This document shows, piece after piece, positions 1 to 10,628 of a DNA stretch of 64,000 bases. Source of the DNA: Esteya vermicola (Eukaryota > Ascomycota > Sordariomycetes > Ophiostomatales > Ophiostomataceae); NCBI GenBank assembly GCA_002778215.1, contig PCDM01000002.1, positions 992,001 through 1,056,000 of the forward strand. Reading direction: 5' to 3'. Below the pieces are notes generated by a model that was not told where the DNA came from, did no database searches, and saw only the letters and a program-made list of their open reading frames with translations. Made by a program: the position numbers and the translations under genes. Numbering within the stretch: position 1 is the stretch's first letter; every line of letters begins with the position of its first letter.

Positions 1-623
1 GAGTCCTTCTTCTGTCCCTTTAGGCCTCCACAATAATTCCAGCTCATTTCCCAAGGAAGGGTGAATGTAAATAAACGAACACGACAAGTCGGCATATACG
101 AGCAGACGAGAGAAGAAGAGAACAAGAGAAGAAGAAAACAACCGACGAACACAGCCTCAACCCGACGCACGGTAGCGCTGGCCCCAGGACGCTATCTCAA
201 GCGGCCACTCTCTCCTTCCTCTCGAGTCGACACGCGGCGTCACATGGCACCTCCATAGCAGTCACCCGCGCCGTCTCTCTTCTCTCTCTCCGCTCGCCGC
301 TCGCCGCTCGTCGCTCTCCAACGCTCTGCTCTCTCCGCCCTCCCTTCCCCTCGCCCATCCTTTACCACTCTTTCCCCCTCCTCCCTTTTTCACATTCCTC
401 TGCAGAGCTGAACGCGCATTCCCCAATCGACACGTTCCCGCTCTTTTTTTCTTTGGCGGGCTGCGCTCTCGCCGCCTCGCCGTCTTTTTTTTTTACGTCA
501 AGACGTCGCAGCTGATTTTCCCTTTTCTGCCCTTTTGTTTCTTTTTTGTTTCTCGTATCCTTGTCTCTCGTCTGGCTGCGCTGTCTCTTGCTCATGGATG
601 CCATCTGTTGACCCCCTGACTCT
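1..623. promoter_or_regulatory. 5' flanking region, pyrimidine-rich, no gene seen
   Basis: No convincing coding region. From about 270 the plus strand is strongly pyrimidine-rich (repeated TCTC and CTCGCCGCTCG blocks), typical of fungal core promoters and 5' UTRs just before a plus-strand gene. It probably serves the membrane protein that starts at 624. No clear TATA box was seen. Confidence 0.5.
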
Positions 624-2848
624 ATGGAATCTGTAATCTTTGACGAGACGCCTCTGGCGGCCTATCTGAGAGGTATGTCCTGACCTGTCCTGACCTGTCC
701 TCCTGTCCTCCTGCCCTCCTTCGTCTCATGTTCTCCCGCTCTCTCTCCGCTCTCCCTCCCCGTCTAACGCGGATCAGATGAAGGCCAGGACCAGCCTGCT
801 GACTGGGTGCCGGCCGCCGACTCACCGTCCGCCCCCTCTGCCTCTTCGGCCTCCGAATCTCCCGCCTCTCCCGAGTCTCCGAGCCTCCAGCAGCAGCAGA
901 GGAAACAGAATATGCGACGGAGAACGGCTGTCGACACGCCGCCACCCAGCCCGCCGTCGCCCTCCTTCGCCCCCGTCGGCCGTCCCATGGTCCGGAAACG
1001 CTTCCGCAACAAGATCCCCAATCCCCTCAACGTCCCGTCCCGGTCCCGCGCCTCGCTGACGTCGTCCCTCAGCGACCACTACACGGTAGGCAGTCCACGG
1101 GTTGGCAGGCAGAGTAATGGACCGTGCTAACTCGGACTAGAGAGCCGTCGCTTCCACCATGAGTCGCGCCGATAGCGCCCAGTTCCTCGAACAGTTCCGC
1201 TACACCATCATCACGTCGCACCTCCTCGGCCCCGAGGCTATAGGGCAGCACCGCCTGTCCAGATCGAGCGGCAGCATCAGCACAAGCACCGGCGCCAGCG
1301 CTGGCGGCACAGCCGGCAGCACCGCCCCCCCCCAGACTCTGCCCGTCGACCTCCAGGCCACAGCAAATATCCAGGGCCTCGTCCTCGCCGTCGCCGGCGC
1401 CTTTGTTCTTTCCTGGGCCGTCAAGTGGGCGTACACGGGCAGCCTCAGCCAGGCGACCAGGAAACGCGCCCTCCTCGGCGTCCTCGCCGTCACCGTCGTC
1501 CTCGCCGTCGCCGGCAACACCGCTCTGCGTCAGCAACGCTTACGTAATGTCCGACTGTCGGCCATGGCCGGCGCCTCTACGTTTGTCTCGCGGTCTCAGG
1601 ATTTCGACAGCGCCATGAGCGCTGCCATTTCCTTTATCAAGGAAGTCGAGCTCGTCTCCCGCGGATACCGAATGTGGGATTTTCCCTTTTTTTTTGTCTC
1701 TTTTCTTCTTCTTTTCTCCTTCTTTCCTCCTGCTGACCCCTCTCAGAAGCGCCCCCCTGCCTCCCATCAGCCGCATGGACGACCAGAGCCAGTCCAGACG
1801 ATGCATGCGGCTGCGCAAGGCGGTGCGCACCTGCTTCAAGGACGCCCTGCCCGTCTACACCCAGGCCAACAGCGCCATCCAGGGCTTCGTGGAACAGCTC
1901 GACCTCGAGACCTACTACCACATCTACGACATTAGCGACTTTGACATTTCCGATGCGCTGCAAGGCTTCGCCGAGTCCGACTTCTCCGACATGGAGTCTC
2001 TGCGCACCCTCAACATCGCCGCCAGCCGCTTCCACACCATCCGCCGCATCCTCCTGTGCGCTCTGCTGACCCTCGCCTGCAAGGGCGACGAATCCGACGC
2101 TCTGCGCTGGACCACCGCCGTCGAGGCCCTGCGCTCCCTCAACGAGACGACGCTCACGTGCTACACGCACCTGCAACGGATCCTCGGCGAGATGGAGACC
2201 TTTCCGCAAATGGCCTCCCCCAAGGTGCCCCTCTCGCCCGGCCGCGAGCGCTGGCGTTCCCAGCTCGGCAAGCTCAACTCTCTCTCCACCGGCATCCGCG
2301 GGCTGCAGGCCAAGCTGGCCCTGCTGCGCGAGGAGTCGGACCGGACCCTCAACGAGGCCGACGACATTACCCAGCTCGGTCCCAATCTCATGGCCCAGTA
2401 CGAGTCCATCGGCCAGGACCTCCGGCTGCTCATCCAGGCCTGGGAGGAGGGCAAGTCGGCTCTCGCTTCGGGTATCGACCGCAACGAGAAGCGGCTCTCC
2501 TCCATCAGCGCCATCCTCTCGCCCACCATCTCGCTCAGCGGCCTGACGACCGTCGGCGAGAACGGCACCGCCGAGGACGCGCTCCAGGCGCTGACGGGCG
2601 GCGTCGGCTCGCCCCTCGGAGGCAGCACGGTGGGCGACCCCGAAGAAGAAGTCGTCTTTGAGGCCATGTCGCTGCCCCCCGTGCGTCCCAAGTCGCTTCT
2701 CACGCGAGAGGAGCGCCTAGCCAAGATGAAGGAAGAGCGGGAGCGACGGGCCGAGGCTCGCGAGCAGGCCGATGCCAGCAAGGGCATGCTCCGAGAGCTC
2801 GAGATGGTCATCAACCTGCGGCCAAAGACGGGCCGAGGCGACTGCTAA
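624..2848 (+). CDS. Vezatin/Inp2-like myosin-binding membrane protein
   Basis: Proposed exons are 624-672, 778-1085, 1141-1673 and 1747-2848; all junctions are GT..AG and the sum is 663 codons plus stop. The N-terminus is acidic then Ser/Pro-rich. Around residues 120-145 comes the segment RADSAQFLEQFRY, followed by a Ser/Gly/Ala linker and two hydrophobic segments (GLVLAVAGAFVLSWAV and LLGVLAVTVVLAVAG). After these comes a long helical region and a charged Arg/Glu-rich C-terminus. This order matches, from memory, the fungal family with the vezatin/peroxisomal myosin-binding domain (Inp2-like). Members are thought to tether myosin V to organelle membranes, peroxisomes in yeast. The start was chosen because it opens the frame with a short first exon and a normal 105-bp intron. 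Function is inferred from family resemblance only. Confidence 0.6.
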
Positions 2849-3518
2849 ATAGCTGTTTACGACTTGCTCCACGATTGATTTCTATTTGTCCAGTAACCTT
2901 TTGGGGCGTTTTCTTTCCCTCCCTTTCACGGCGTCTCATCCTCTCACCGTTTTCGTGCTACACTACAAGCAGGTATAGATGGAGTTTCAATCTATAGAAC
3001 GTGGGTGTCCTTTTGGTATTCGCAGCTTGGCTAGTATTTTTGTCGTTTTTGTTTCTTTTGTTTCTTTCCTTTGTTTCTTGTTTGCTCCTTGTTTGCTGCG
3101 TACAGCGCTCAGTCTCTTGCCTCTCTTTTGTATAGTTGTATTCTGTACGGAGTCGTCTCCTTTTTGGTATAATAGTATGAAGCTACGAACATAATAGAAC
3201 ATTGTTAGTCAGCAAACTGCTGGAGGGGCGCGTGCATCACGTGGGCAGTGCTAGAGAGGTGTGCCCCGCGTTCGTGTTCCATTAAACACCGCCTCTTGGA
3301 CGCGTCTCTGACCAGCGCGAAAAAATAAAGCGTGTCGTGTGCTTCCCAGCCCTTTTCTTCTGGCTCTCTGCATCTCTGCTCTCTTGCGACGCTTACCCGA
3401 GCTGCCCCCTCTCTGTTCTGCCTTCTTTTCACCCTTTTTCTCTCTCTCGTCTTTTTCTCCTCCCTTCCGTCTCCTTCTCCCTTTTTGCTCTCTGTCCAAT
3501 TTTTCTTCATCATTCATC
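2849..3518. promoter_or_regulatory. 3' UTR of upstream gene and PCNA promoter region
   Basis: AT-rich 3' flank of the membrane-protein gene up to about 3200, with no coding signal. The last 150 bases before 3519 are almost pure pyrimidine, as in many fungal 5' UTRs. Cell-cycle promoter motifs at 3300-3322 are listed separately. Confidence 0.5.
3300..3322 (+). promoter_or_regulatory. MCB (ACGCGT) and E2F/SCB-like (GCGCGAAA) sites before PCNA
   Basis: ACGCGT lies at 3300-3305 and GCGCGAAA at 3315-3322, about 200-220 bp before the PCNA start codon. ACGCGT is the established MBF site of fungal G1/S promoters; GCGCGAAA fits the related SBF/E2F consensus. The pairing before a replication gene makes regulation by MBF likely; binding is inferred. 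Confidence 0.6.
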
Positions 3519-4485
3519 ATGTTGGAAGCACAGCTGGATCAGTCGTCGTTGCTGAAAAAGGTAGGCCTTCCTTTATTCTCCGTCTTCTCCTCTGCTACCT
3601 AGAGGTCGACAGATACCGAGAACTGACACCCCCCCTTTCTCCCCGGGAACTAGGTCGTGGATGCCATCAAGGACCTCGTGCAGGACTGCAACTTTGACTG
3701 CAATGACTCGGGCATTGCCCTCCAGGCCATGGACAACAGCCATGTGGCGCTCGTGTCGATGATGCTCAAGGCCGATGCGTTTATGCCGTACCGCTGCGAC
3801 CGCAACGTGGCGCTGGGCGTCAACCTGACGTCGCTGACCAAGGTGCTGCGGGCGGCGCAGAACGAGGACAAGCTGACGCTCAAGGCGGAGGACGCGCCGG
3901 ACTCGCTGAACCTCATCTTTGAGAGCCCCGATACCGACCGGATCAGCGAGTACGATTTGAAGCTCATGGATATTGACCAGGAGCATCTGGGTATCCCTGA
4001 GACGGAGTACGCCGCCACCATCTCCATGCCGAGCGCCGAGTTCCGGCGCATCTGCACCGACCTCATGGCCATGTCCGAGTCGGTCAACATTGAGGCGACC
4101 AAGGACGGCATCAAGTTCTCCAGCAACGGCGACATTGGCAGCGGCTCCGTCATGCTGCGCAACCACATGAGCGTCGAGAAGCCGTCGGAAAATGTCGACA
4201 TTGTCCTCAGCGAGGCCGTCTCGCTGACCTTTTCGCTCAAGTACCTCGTCAACTTTTGCAAGGCCGCCAGCCTTGCCCCGCAAGTCAAGATCTGCCTCTC
4301 CAACGAGGTGCCTCTGCTGGTCGAGTACATTCTGACAGGCAGCAGCTATCTGCGATTCTACCTGGCACCAAAGGTGTGTTTTTTTTATTTTTATTTTTAT
4401 TTTATTTTATTTTATTTTTTTTGGTTCCCTCTCCCCCCCTTCTCTCCCATTCTCTCTAACCAGCTAGATTGGCGACGACGAGTAA
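3519..4485 (+). CDS. PCNA: Proliferating cell nuclear antigen (sliding clamp)
   Basis: Exons 3519-3560, 3654-4373 and 4468-4485 give 259 residues, the usual fungal length. PCNA is the homotrimeric ring that tethers DNA polymerases delta and epsilon to DNA in the nucleus and acts as a platform for repair and cohesion factors. Visible hallmarks are the N-terminal MLEAQLDQSSLLKK, the YRCDRN and GVNLTS blocks, the interdomain-loop segment MDIDQEHLGIPE, the GDIGSGSV strand and the C-terminal LAPKIGDDE. Lys164, the ubiquitin/SUMO site, is conserved in EATKDG. The last exon has only five codons plus stop; it follows an intron with a T-rich tract and a CTAG acceptor. The first intron sits after codon 14. 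MCB and E2F-like sites upstream fit S-phase expression. Confidence 0.97.
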
Positions 4486-5583
4486 GGCGACCAGGACAAT
4501 GTCAAAAACGACGCAAATATGGACAATACAGGAGGAAGCCGGATTGGCCAGTTCGTGCGAGACTATTCGAAGGAGAATGTAGTGTGAATTGAGCATTTAG
4601 TTGGTAGCAGCACGTATGCATACAGTACTCGTAGGCGTGACACGTGAACTGGGCAATCGATGCACACTTTGGAGCCATTTTGATACTAATGGCTCCAAAT
4701 CCTACATGCAGTTTGCTTATATAAGCAATCCACGGAAGACGCCTGTCTCCTGTCGCCGATTGAACAAGTATGGTAGAGGGTCTTGTTAGGAACCGCTCTG
4801 AAATCAAGAATAAACTGCAAAAGAAGTCAGGTAATAGTTCCTGCATGTCTGAATTGTTCATACTACTATGCACACTCTTGAAGGATGGTGGCCAGGTGAT
4901 ATTCTCTTGCGTCGTGTAAATGAGACGACGCAACATCCTCCTACTCTGCAATGCAGAAAGCAGCAGAGAACGAGGGTGAACAGAGCCGGAACTTGCCGTC
5001 AGGAGTCCTACGAGTGAGTCATAGGGTCCGAGCAAGTCCACCTGCTCATGCAGCAAGACCCATCGTACGGGAGTCTCGTCTCGTCTGGTCCCATGTCTCA
5101 CTCATGCGGAAAGTGCGTATATGCAGCTTGCAGGTCTGGGTGGCCAACCAGACCTTGCTGCACGCAAAGCCCGACCAGGACAGACGCTGCTCAACACGCA
5201 TCTCCACTCCAGAGGAAGAAAGACGGCCATGAGAAAGAGCGACGGCCGTGCAATCGACGATTCACTCTGCCCATCTTTGCTTCAAAAAAAAAAACGTTCT
5301 CGGGCTGCTAGACTTGTTTGTTGATTCCTTTCTGTATGTCAACCATTTCATGCTACAGAGGACAAGAGGTCTGGTGAATTTAGCGTGTATTTTTCTGAAG
5401 GCTGTCAAAGTTCTCACGAACTACAATCTAGAGTTGACGGCAATCTAATACTATTCCATGTGTATCAATCCCTTCCATTTATTTTCCTCCGCCCAAAATG
5501 ACCTGCTGGTCTCGATCAGGTCCAGTATTGTGACATGATTACCCTTGCCGGGACCATGCACAGGGACCTGGATAGTGAGAAAA
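4486..5583. other. Intergenic region, no supported gene
   Basis: Moderately AT-rich, with several short overlapping ORFs in different frames and no family resemblance. A TATATAA-like string near 4715 has no convincing gene beside it. The left end must contain the PCNA 3' UTR and the right end the 3' UTR of the small minus-strand gene at 5584. Confidence 0.5.
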
Positions 5584-5834
5584 TCACTTCTTGTTGGATC
5601 CGGCGTTTCCTCCGCTGTTGTTGTTTCCGTTGCTTCCGCCGAATCCGCCGAATCCGTTACCACCGATCTTAGGAGACATATAAGGGCAATTGATGTTACC
5701 ACAAGGCATCCATTTATTTTTGTAGTTACGGACAATTTGTCCATTCACTATGACTTGGCTGCAATATTCGTACTGGCGGCACCTGCATTATTGTGAGATT
5801 GGGAATTTATACTGGACAGACACAGAACTTACAT
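5584..5834 (-). CDS. Small Cys-containing protein with Gly/Asn-rich tail; start codon split by an intron
   Basis: Minus-strand exons 5833-5834 and 5582-side block 5584-5782 encode 66 residues. The first exon supplies only AT of the ATG; the 50-bp intron begins GTAAGT and ends CAG, and the next base G completes the start codon. The protein begins MCRQYEYCSQ, has Cys2, Cys8, Cys31 and Cys36 (the last two in PCGNINCP), and ends with a low-complexity Gly/Asn/Ser tail (GGNGFGGFGG then NGNNNSGGNAG). No signal peptide is visible, so it is probably cytoplasmic or nuclear. Short fungal proteins beginning MC-x-QYEY are common and uncharacterised. The 5' leader is A/C-rich (CTTGCCAAAATG) with a stop upstream in frame, and a TATA-like box lies about 135 bp upstream. 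Function unknown. Confidence 0.65.
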
Positions 5835-7084
5835 TTTGGCAAGTTGAAAGTTTAGTTAAGTTGAGTGTCTTGAGATTTTCAGTGTGTGGTTTGGTTGTTC
5901 AGTAAAGATTGTGTTTTTGTTTGGAAGAAGGTTAAGAAATGAAAGACAAAATGTCGGGGCATCGCAGATATTTATGCTTCTCTTGGCCCCTTCAAGACGG
6001 CAGCCTGGACAGACGACAATTACTAATTGTGGACACGAGCTGCAGAGTAAATGGTCAAACCAAGAATATCAGAGAGCGAGGCACTGCAGGTGCCTCCTGC
6101 CACGCATGCTCTCTTCGTTTTGAGACGCAACATACCCTCTTGCTCATCTCCGATTGGGCGCCATGTATAAATCATAGGATGAGTTGTGGCGGAAAGCAAA
6201 TTTCAGGCTCATTTTGAGCCAAAAAGTACTGTGCCTCTATGTAGGCGACTTGTCGACTGAACCAGGATATGTGAATCTTTTGAAAAAATGACTTGTGATG
6301 AATTCAGCATAGCGATTCGCGTAGCCGTTGCTACAGTTCCTGTGATCCTCAGAGGAGAGGCACAACGCCCTCTCACAGTTGTTTGAATTACTACATCTAT
6401 GTTTGTAAACGATGGGCGTATTGGATTCCAAGTTATTCCAAGATTTTACATGGCGAGGAGGGACTATGAGGTGGAAAAGACACGGACAAATGCAGTTATT
6501 AAGGTCAGAAATTTCCCTTCCCTCCCTCCCTCCCTAAAAAGAATACCAGAATTTCAGATCAGTCATAATTTTTGGAAGCGAACGGCGGATATTCTGGATC
6601 CAATAGGTAGACCCTCACCGGAGCGTTCTCTCCTTGGATGGCGGCTTGCATGTTTCTCCCTGCATGGGTTTTGAATAGACTGGGATTTTGGCTGCTTTCA
6701 GAAAGACAAGGCAAAATAAAACGAGAAGATTGGAAGAGAGAGAAAGGGAAGATGAAAAGGAAAATGGGGATCAAGAAGAGAGTCGCAAATGGTGTAGGGG
6801 TTCTTTGGCAGATGGATGTTGGGTTGACAGTTCTTTGACCTGCACCGTTTCCGGATTTTGCCACTCCTGTTCTTTGCTTCTTTGTCCTCCCCTGACTATT
6901 ACTCTAGGACCTTTTATTTTCCTCCATACTATTTAATATGATATATGATCCGGATGCCTAAAGGAAATGGGTGGCTCCTCCTCATCCCATGCTCTGTTCC
7001 CTCCACGCCATTGGATTCTTCCCAGTTCTTACCGCTACTTGCCGACATTTTCCGTTTTCTGTAGGCATCATTCATTTTACGGTC
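5835..7084. other. Intergenic region: promoter of the small gene, then no supported gene
   Basis: The left part is the promoter and leader of the minus-strand gene. The rest (about 6200-7080) is AT-rich with purine-rich and pyrimidine-rich runs and only short unrelated ORFs. No repeat or RNA gene was recognised. Confidence 0.45.
5966..5976 (-). promoter_or_regulatory. TATA-like box of the small Cys/Gly/Asn-rich gene
   Basis: Read on the minus strand this is CATAAATATCT, about 135 bp before the split start codon. It is followed by a C/A-rich leader containing CAATCTTTACTGAAC, which resembles the transcription start region of well-expressed fungal genes. Inferred from sequence only. Confidence 0.45.
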
Positions 7085-8183
7085 ATGCCGGTAGCCACCA
7101 GATTAGCAAGTCGCCGAAAAATTGGTAAGATGCTTTTCCAACAAGTCTAGACGAAGCGTATAATGACACAATAACCAAGAGCGAAACATAGACGACCAGG
7201 ATAGCTACTTCAGTATCTTTCAAAGAGCCACCGAGGTCGCCGACACGCGCAAAGGCGACCATTTCAACGAAATAACCATATGGTATTCGAATGAAACCGG
7301 CGCGGCTACACATTCGTGGTTCCTAAACGACAGGGCATATTTATTTAAAGAAGATGAGGTAGACGACTTTTTTTCGGGTAACTGGGACAAATATGCAGTG
7401 GCCGACCACTTGATTTTCCCAAAGTTTCTGAAGACCTTCACCGCCGCCCCCGACATTCTTTGCTCAGACAAAGTATATATGAAGCGCCCATGCACTATGG
7501 CTTATGATAAGATGCTGAAGAAAAAGGAGGCGTGGCTATATTTTAAGATCGATAGGGAAGATATTATGAACGAAGTCCGAGCGCTTGAGCAGATTGCGAA
7601 ATCTCCACATCCTAACATTATCCGATACTATGGTTGCCGGGTGGCTCGTGGCTACATTACGGGAATTGCCCTGGAAATGCATCACACACTTCTCAAGGAA
7701 CTTCTCATCTACGAAGAGCATCGTGCGTTTTTCGAGAGGGTGGATAAGGAAGAGTTCTTTGATAAGCTGGAGGATGCCATTCGCCATCTGCATTCCCTCG
7801 GACTTGCGCACAACGACGTGAAACCAGACAACGTGTGGGTCACAGAACAAGGGCAGCCTGTCCTCTTTGATTTTGATGCTTGCCTGCCAATTGGTGCACG
7901 ATCGTTGAAAGGAATCGTCTACCTCTCGGCGTCTGGCTTTGATGAACGGAAATCGTCCAAGGAGAAGGACCTCTACCATCTGGGACGGATTCGGAATAAT
8001 ATTCACCGTCTAGAATACTTTGTGAACTGGTATGATTTGACAGTCAATGACAAAGGCCGACTAAGAAAAGAGATACAGGACAGTACGAGCTGTCTAGATG
8101 ACAACTGGTATACGGAGTTCCAAAACATAGAACGCAAAGCTTGCGAGATGGAAGAACCGACCCTCTCCAGCACAGCTACATAG
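7085..8183 (+). CDS. Atypical protein kinase-like protein (DFD instead of DFG)
   Basis: Exons 7085-7124 and 7192-8183 give 343 residues. The small first exon was chosen because the second frame lacks an ATG before residue 110, and the 67-bp intron has GTAAGA..TAG ends and restores the frame. The first 100 residues are not recognised. The kinase-like part shows VYMK (beta-3 Lys about 111), NEVRALE (helix C Glu about 141), the catalytic loop HNDVKPDN (Asp about 222) and FDFDAC at 240-243, where the metal-binding DFG is DFD. The segment with SSKEKDLYHLG resembles subdomains VIII-IX, and the C-lobe is short. Catalysis is possible because Lys, loop Asp, Asn and metal Asp are all present. Substrate and pathway are unknown; similar orphan kinase-like proteins are numerous in Pezizomycotina. 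Confidence 0.75.
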
Positions 8184-8868
8184 GCACCCATATATTGTCT
8201 GACACGCTCCTGTAGATAGTCTGGTGGTTGTCTACTAACATGAACAATTAAGTAAAGGAATGCGGACCAGGGGGAGGGGGAGGGTGGGGGGGGTAATAAA
8301 GGAAAATGTAGAGGCAGCTTGATAAAGTGTTTGCTTATTGAATTTTCATCCTGGAGATACTTGTATAATACAAAAAGGAGAGTGGCTTTCCACAAAGTGT
8401 TCTAGTACTGTAGAGCCGAAATGCCACGGAACTACATGCGGATTGTTGCCCTCGCGTCCTGGAAAATGCCGCGAGGAGAGGGCTGACCAAAAGGGCTCAC
8501 ACGTGACTTTGTCTGACTCTATGCTTTGCTAATACATGCTTTCACTTTTAGGCGTCCAGATAATAACATTACTGAGCTAGACTTGCTTATCAGCTCCGCT
8601 GGCTCGGGTCTCGATAAAAATTTCACCGATTTCCGCGCGCCGGTTCGGCCGTTCCACACCCTTCCTCTGCTTGCTTCGCTCCGCGCATTCTGTCCGCTTC
8701 GTCACCGCTCACCCGCCCCCGCTCTCTGGAGGACTCGGAGACTTTGAAAAATAAAAAAAATTCCTGCACGGCAACCCAGCTCAATTCTTGTCCTTACCCG
8801 CTTTCCCAGAGATAGGCAGTATCGACGACTCCGCATTCACTGCCTGCTGCCATTTGCCAGCTGCTCTC
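8184..8868. other. Intergenic region and pyridoxal kinase promoter
   Basis: No supported gene. It contains a short G-rich run near 8270-8295 and pyrimidine-rich DNA near 8650-8730, before the plus-strand gene at 8869. Confidence 0.5.
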
Positions 8869-10303
8869 ATGGCCCAGACGACAGCCGATCTGCCGGTCCC
8901 GGAAACACGGGTGCTTGCCATTGCCAGCCATGTATGTTGTCCTCTCACATGACCACCAGCCAGGGCGTTCCATCTTGCTCACCATGTCAGGTCGTTTCTG
9001 GGTAAGCTGCGATTCGATGAGTCATGATGAGTCATGAAGCGCCGTGAGAGCCGCCGTGAGAATGCTAAGATGCTCTCTAGTCATGTCGGCAACAAGATTG
9101 CCGTCTTTGCCATGCAGTCTCTCGGCTGTGATGTGGCGGCACTCAACACTGTCCAGTTCAGTCCGTCCTGTCCTCTCTGTCCTTACATCCCCCCCCCCCC
9201 CCCCCCCCTTCTTTCTCTCCATGCTGCTTGGCTCGTACTGGCCGCTCACCCGGACTAGGCAACCACACCGGCTACAGACAATGGAAGGGCACGCGCGTAT
9301 CCGGCGAGGAGATCTGGGACCTCTATGTGGGGCTGAAGCAGTCCTATCTCAACAACTTTGACATGATGCTCTCCGGCTATCTGCCCGGCGCGGGAGCGGT
9401 CGAGTCGGTAGGCCGCATGGCCGCGGATCTGCGCGCCCAGGCTGCTGGCAAGCCTGGCAGCTTCTTCTGGGTCCTCGACCCCGTCATGGGAGACAATGGC
9501 AGGCTCTACGTGGCCCCAGATGTGCTGCCTGCCTACAAGAAGCTGCTCGGACATGCCGATCTCATCCTGCCGAACCAGTTTGAGGCAGAGTATGATTTGA
9601 TTTCTCTTGTTTCCTTTTGCCTCTTGCCTTTTTCTTTTCTGTCTTCTTCCCCTTCTCATCTGGCTCCCCTGCCCCCTCTCCTGGTTTCCTTGCTGACAAG
9701 GGGCCCAGACTCCTCTCCGACGTCAAGATTGAAAACATGCAGTCCTTGCAGGAGGCCATCCAGGTCCTGCACGACCGCTACCAGGTCCCGCATGTCATCA
9801 TCACGTCCGTCTCGCTCGAGCACCCCGACCACCCCATGTCGTCCCTGTCCGTGGTCGGCTCCTCACAGACGTCGACGGGCAAGGCCCGCCTCTTCAAGAT
9901 TGTCTTTCCCGCCATCGACTGCTACTTTAGCGGCACCGGCGACATGTTTGGGGCGCTCATGGTCGTGCGCATGCGCGAGGCCATTGCCAGCGCGGCGCCC
10001 CAACTGCTGCAGCGCCACGCCTGGCTCAGCGACGACAGCATCGCCGCCGTCGATCTGCCACTGGCCAGGGCCGCCGAAAAGGTGCTCGCCAGCATGCACG
10101 AGGTGCTCACCAAGACGTGCCAGGGTCTCGACGCCGAGATGGAGCGGGCGCAGGCCATGCTCGACAGCAGGGGCGTCACCGATGCCGAGGAGCGCGCCAA
10201 GGCCCTGCATCTGCTCCGGTCGGCCGCGGCAGAGCTGCAACTGCCACGCAATGTGCACTCTCTCAAGTACCCGCAGATAACATTCCGGGCCGTGCATATG
10301 TAA
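8869..10303 (+). CDS. Pyridoxal kinase
   Basis: Exons 8869-8931, 8991-9001, 9081-9160, 9259-9589 and 9709-10303 give 359 residues, a usual fungal length. The enzyme uses ATP to phosphorylate pyridoxal, pyridoxine and pyridoxamine in the B6 salvage pathway (cytosolic; yeast homologue BUD16). Visible family blocks are VLAIASHVVSGHVGNK at the N-terminus, SLGCDVAALNTVQFSNHTGY, the LSGYLPG loop, DPVMGDNGRLY and LPNQFEAELLSDV. The ribokinase-type anion-hole motif GTGDMFGA sits near residue 240. Exon 2 is a micro-exon of 11 bases; without it the conserved VVSGHVGN block is lost. Intron 3 contains a run of 20 C residues. The C-terminal 100 residues are helical and less conserved. Confidence 0.93.
9189..9208 (+). 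repeat. C20 homopolymer within an intron
   Basis: Twenty consecutive C residues in intron 3 of the pyridoxal kinase gene. Such runs are prone to length change and to sequencing error. Confidence 0.9.
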
Positions 10304-10628
10304 CTTGTTTGTACAGTCAGCATGTCATTAGATTCCTGTCTCTCTCTTTTTTTTTTTTTTTTTCCATTCATTTTTAGCGAAAGATGGTTTGCATCAGGCC
10401 AGGGCCAAAAAAAATTTAGCATAATGGAATGGAGAACCATTTGCATCCTTTGGGGTTAGTTTTTGTTTGTTTTTTTGGGATTTCTTTGATTTCTTTGATT
10501 CTTTGATTCTTTTGATTCTTTTGATTCTATTCTCGCTTTTTGCATGTGTCATTTCACCAGCCGGTTCCATGCCCTCGTGATCCCCTCCCAACCGTACAGT
10601 AGGCACCCATCTCAGCCCGGTTGTCTTC
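10304..10628. other. Convergent 3' region between pyridoxal kinase and dUTPase
   Basis: AT-rich with a T16-type run near 10347 and repeated TTTGATTC units near 10485-10530. It contains the 3' UTRs of both convergent genes and no coding signal. Confidence 0.5.

Noticed and set aside
4502..5101. 199-codon minus-strand ORF after PCNA, including a Cys-rich stretch
   Set aside because: No start context, family pattern or splice partner; it overlaps the region where the PCNA 3' UTR must be. The apparent TATA box near 4715 is too close to the Cys-rich ATG.
6237..6431. Minus-strand Cys-containing 64-codon frame
   Set aside because: No ATG start and no convincing upstream exon with a signal peptide; insufficient support.
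9228..10280. 350-codon plus-strand ORF within pyridoxal kinase
   Set aside because: Its first part is exon 4, but after 9589 it reads through intron 4 and then a wrong frame of exon 5 (Arg/Pro/Ser-rich).
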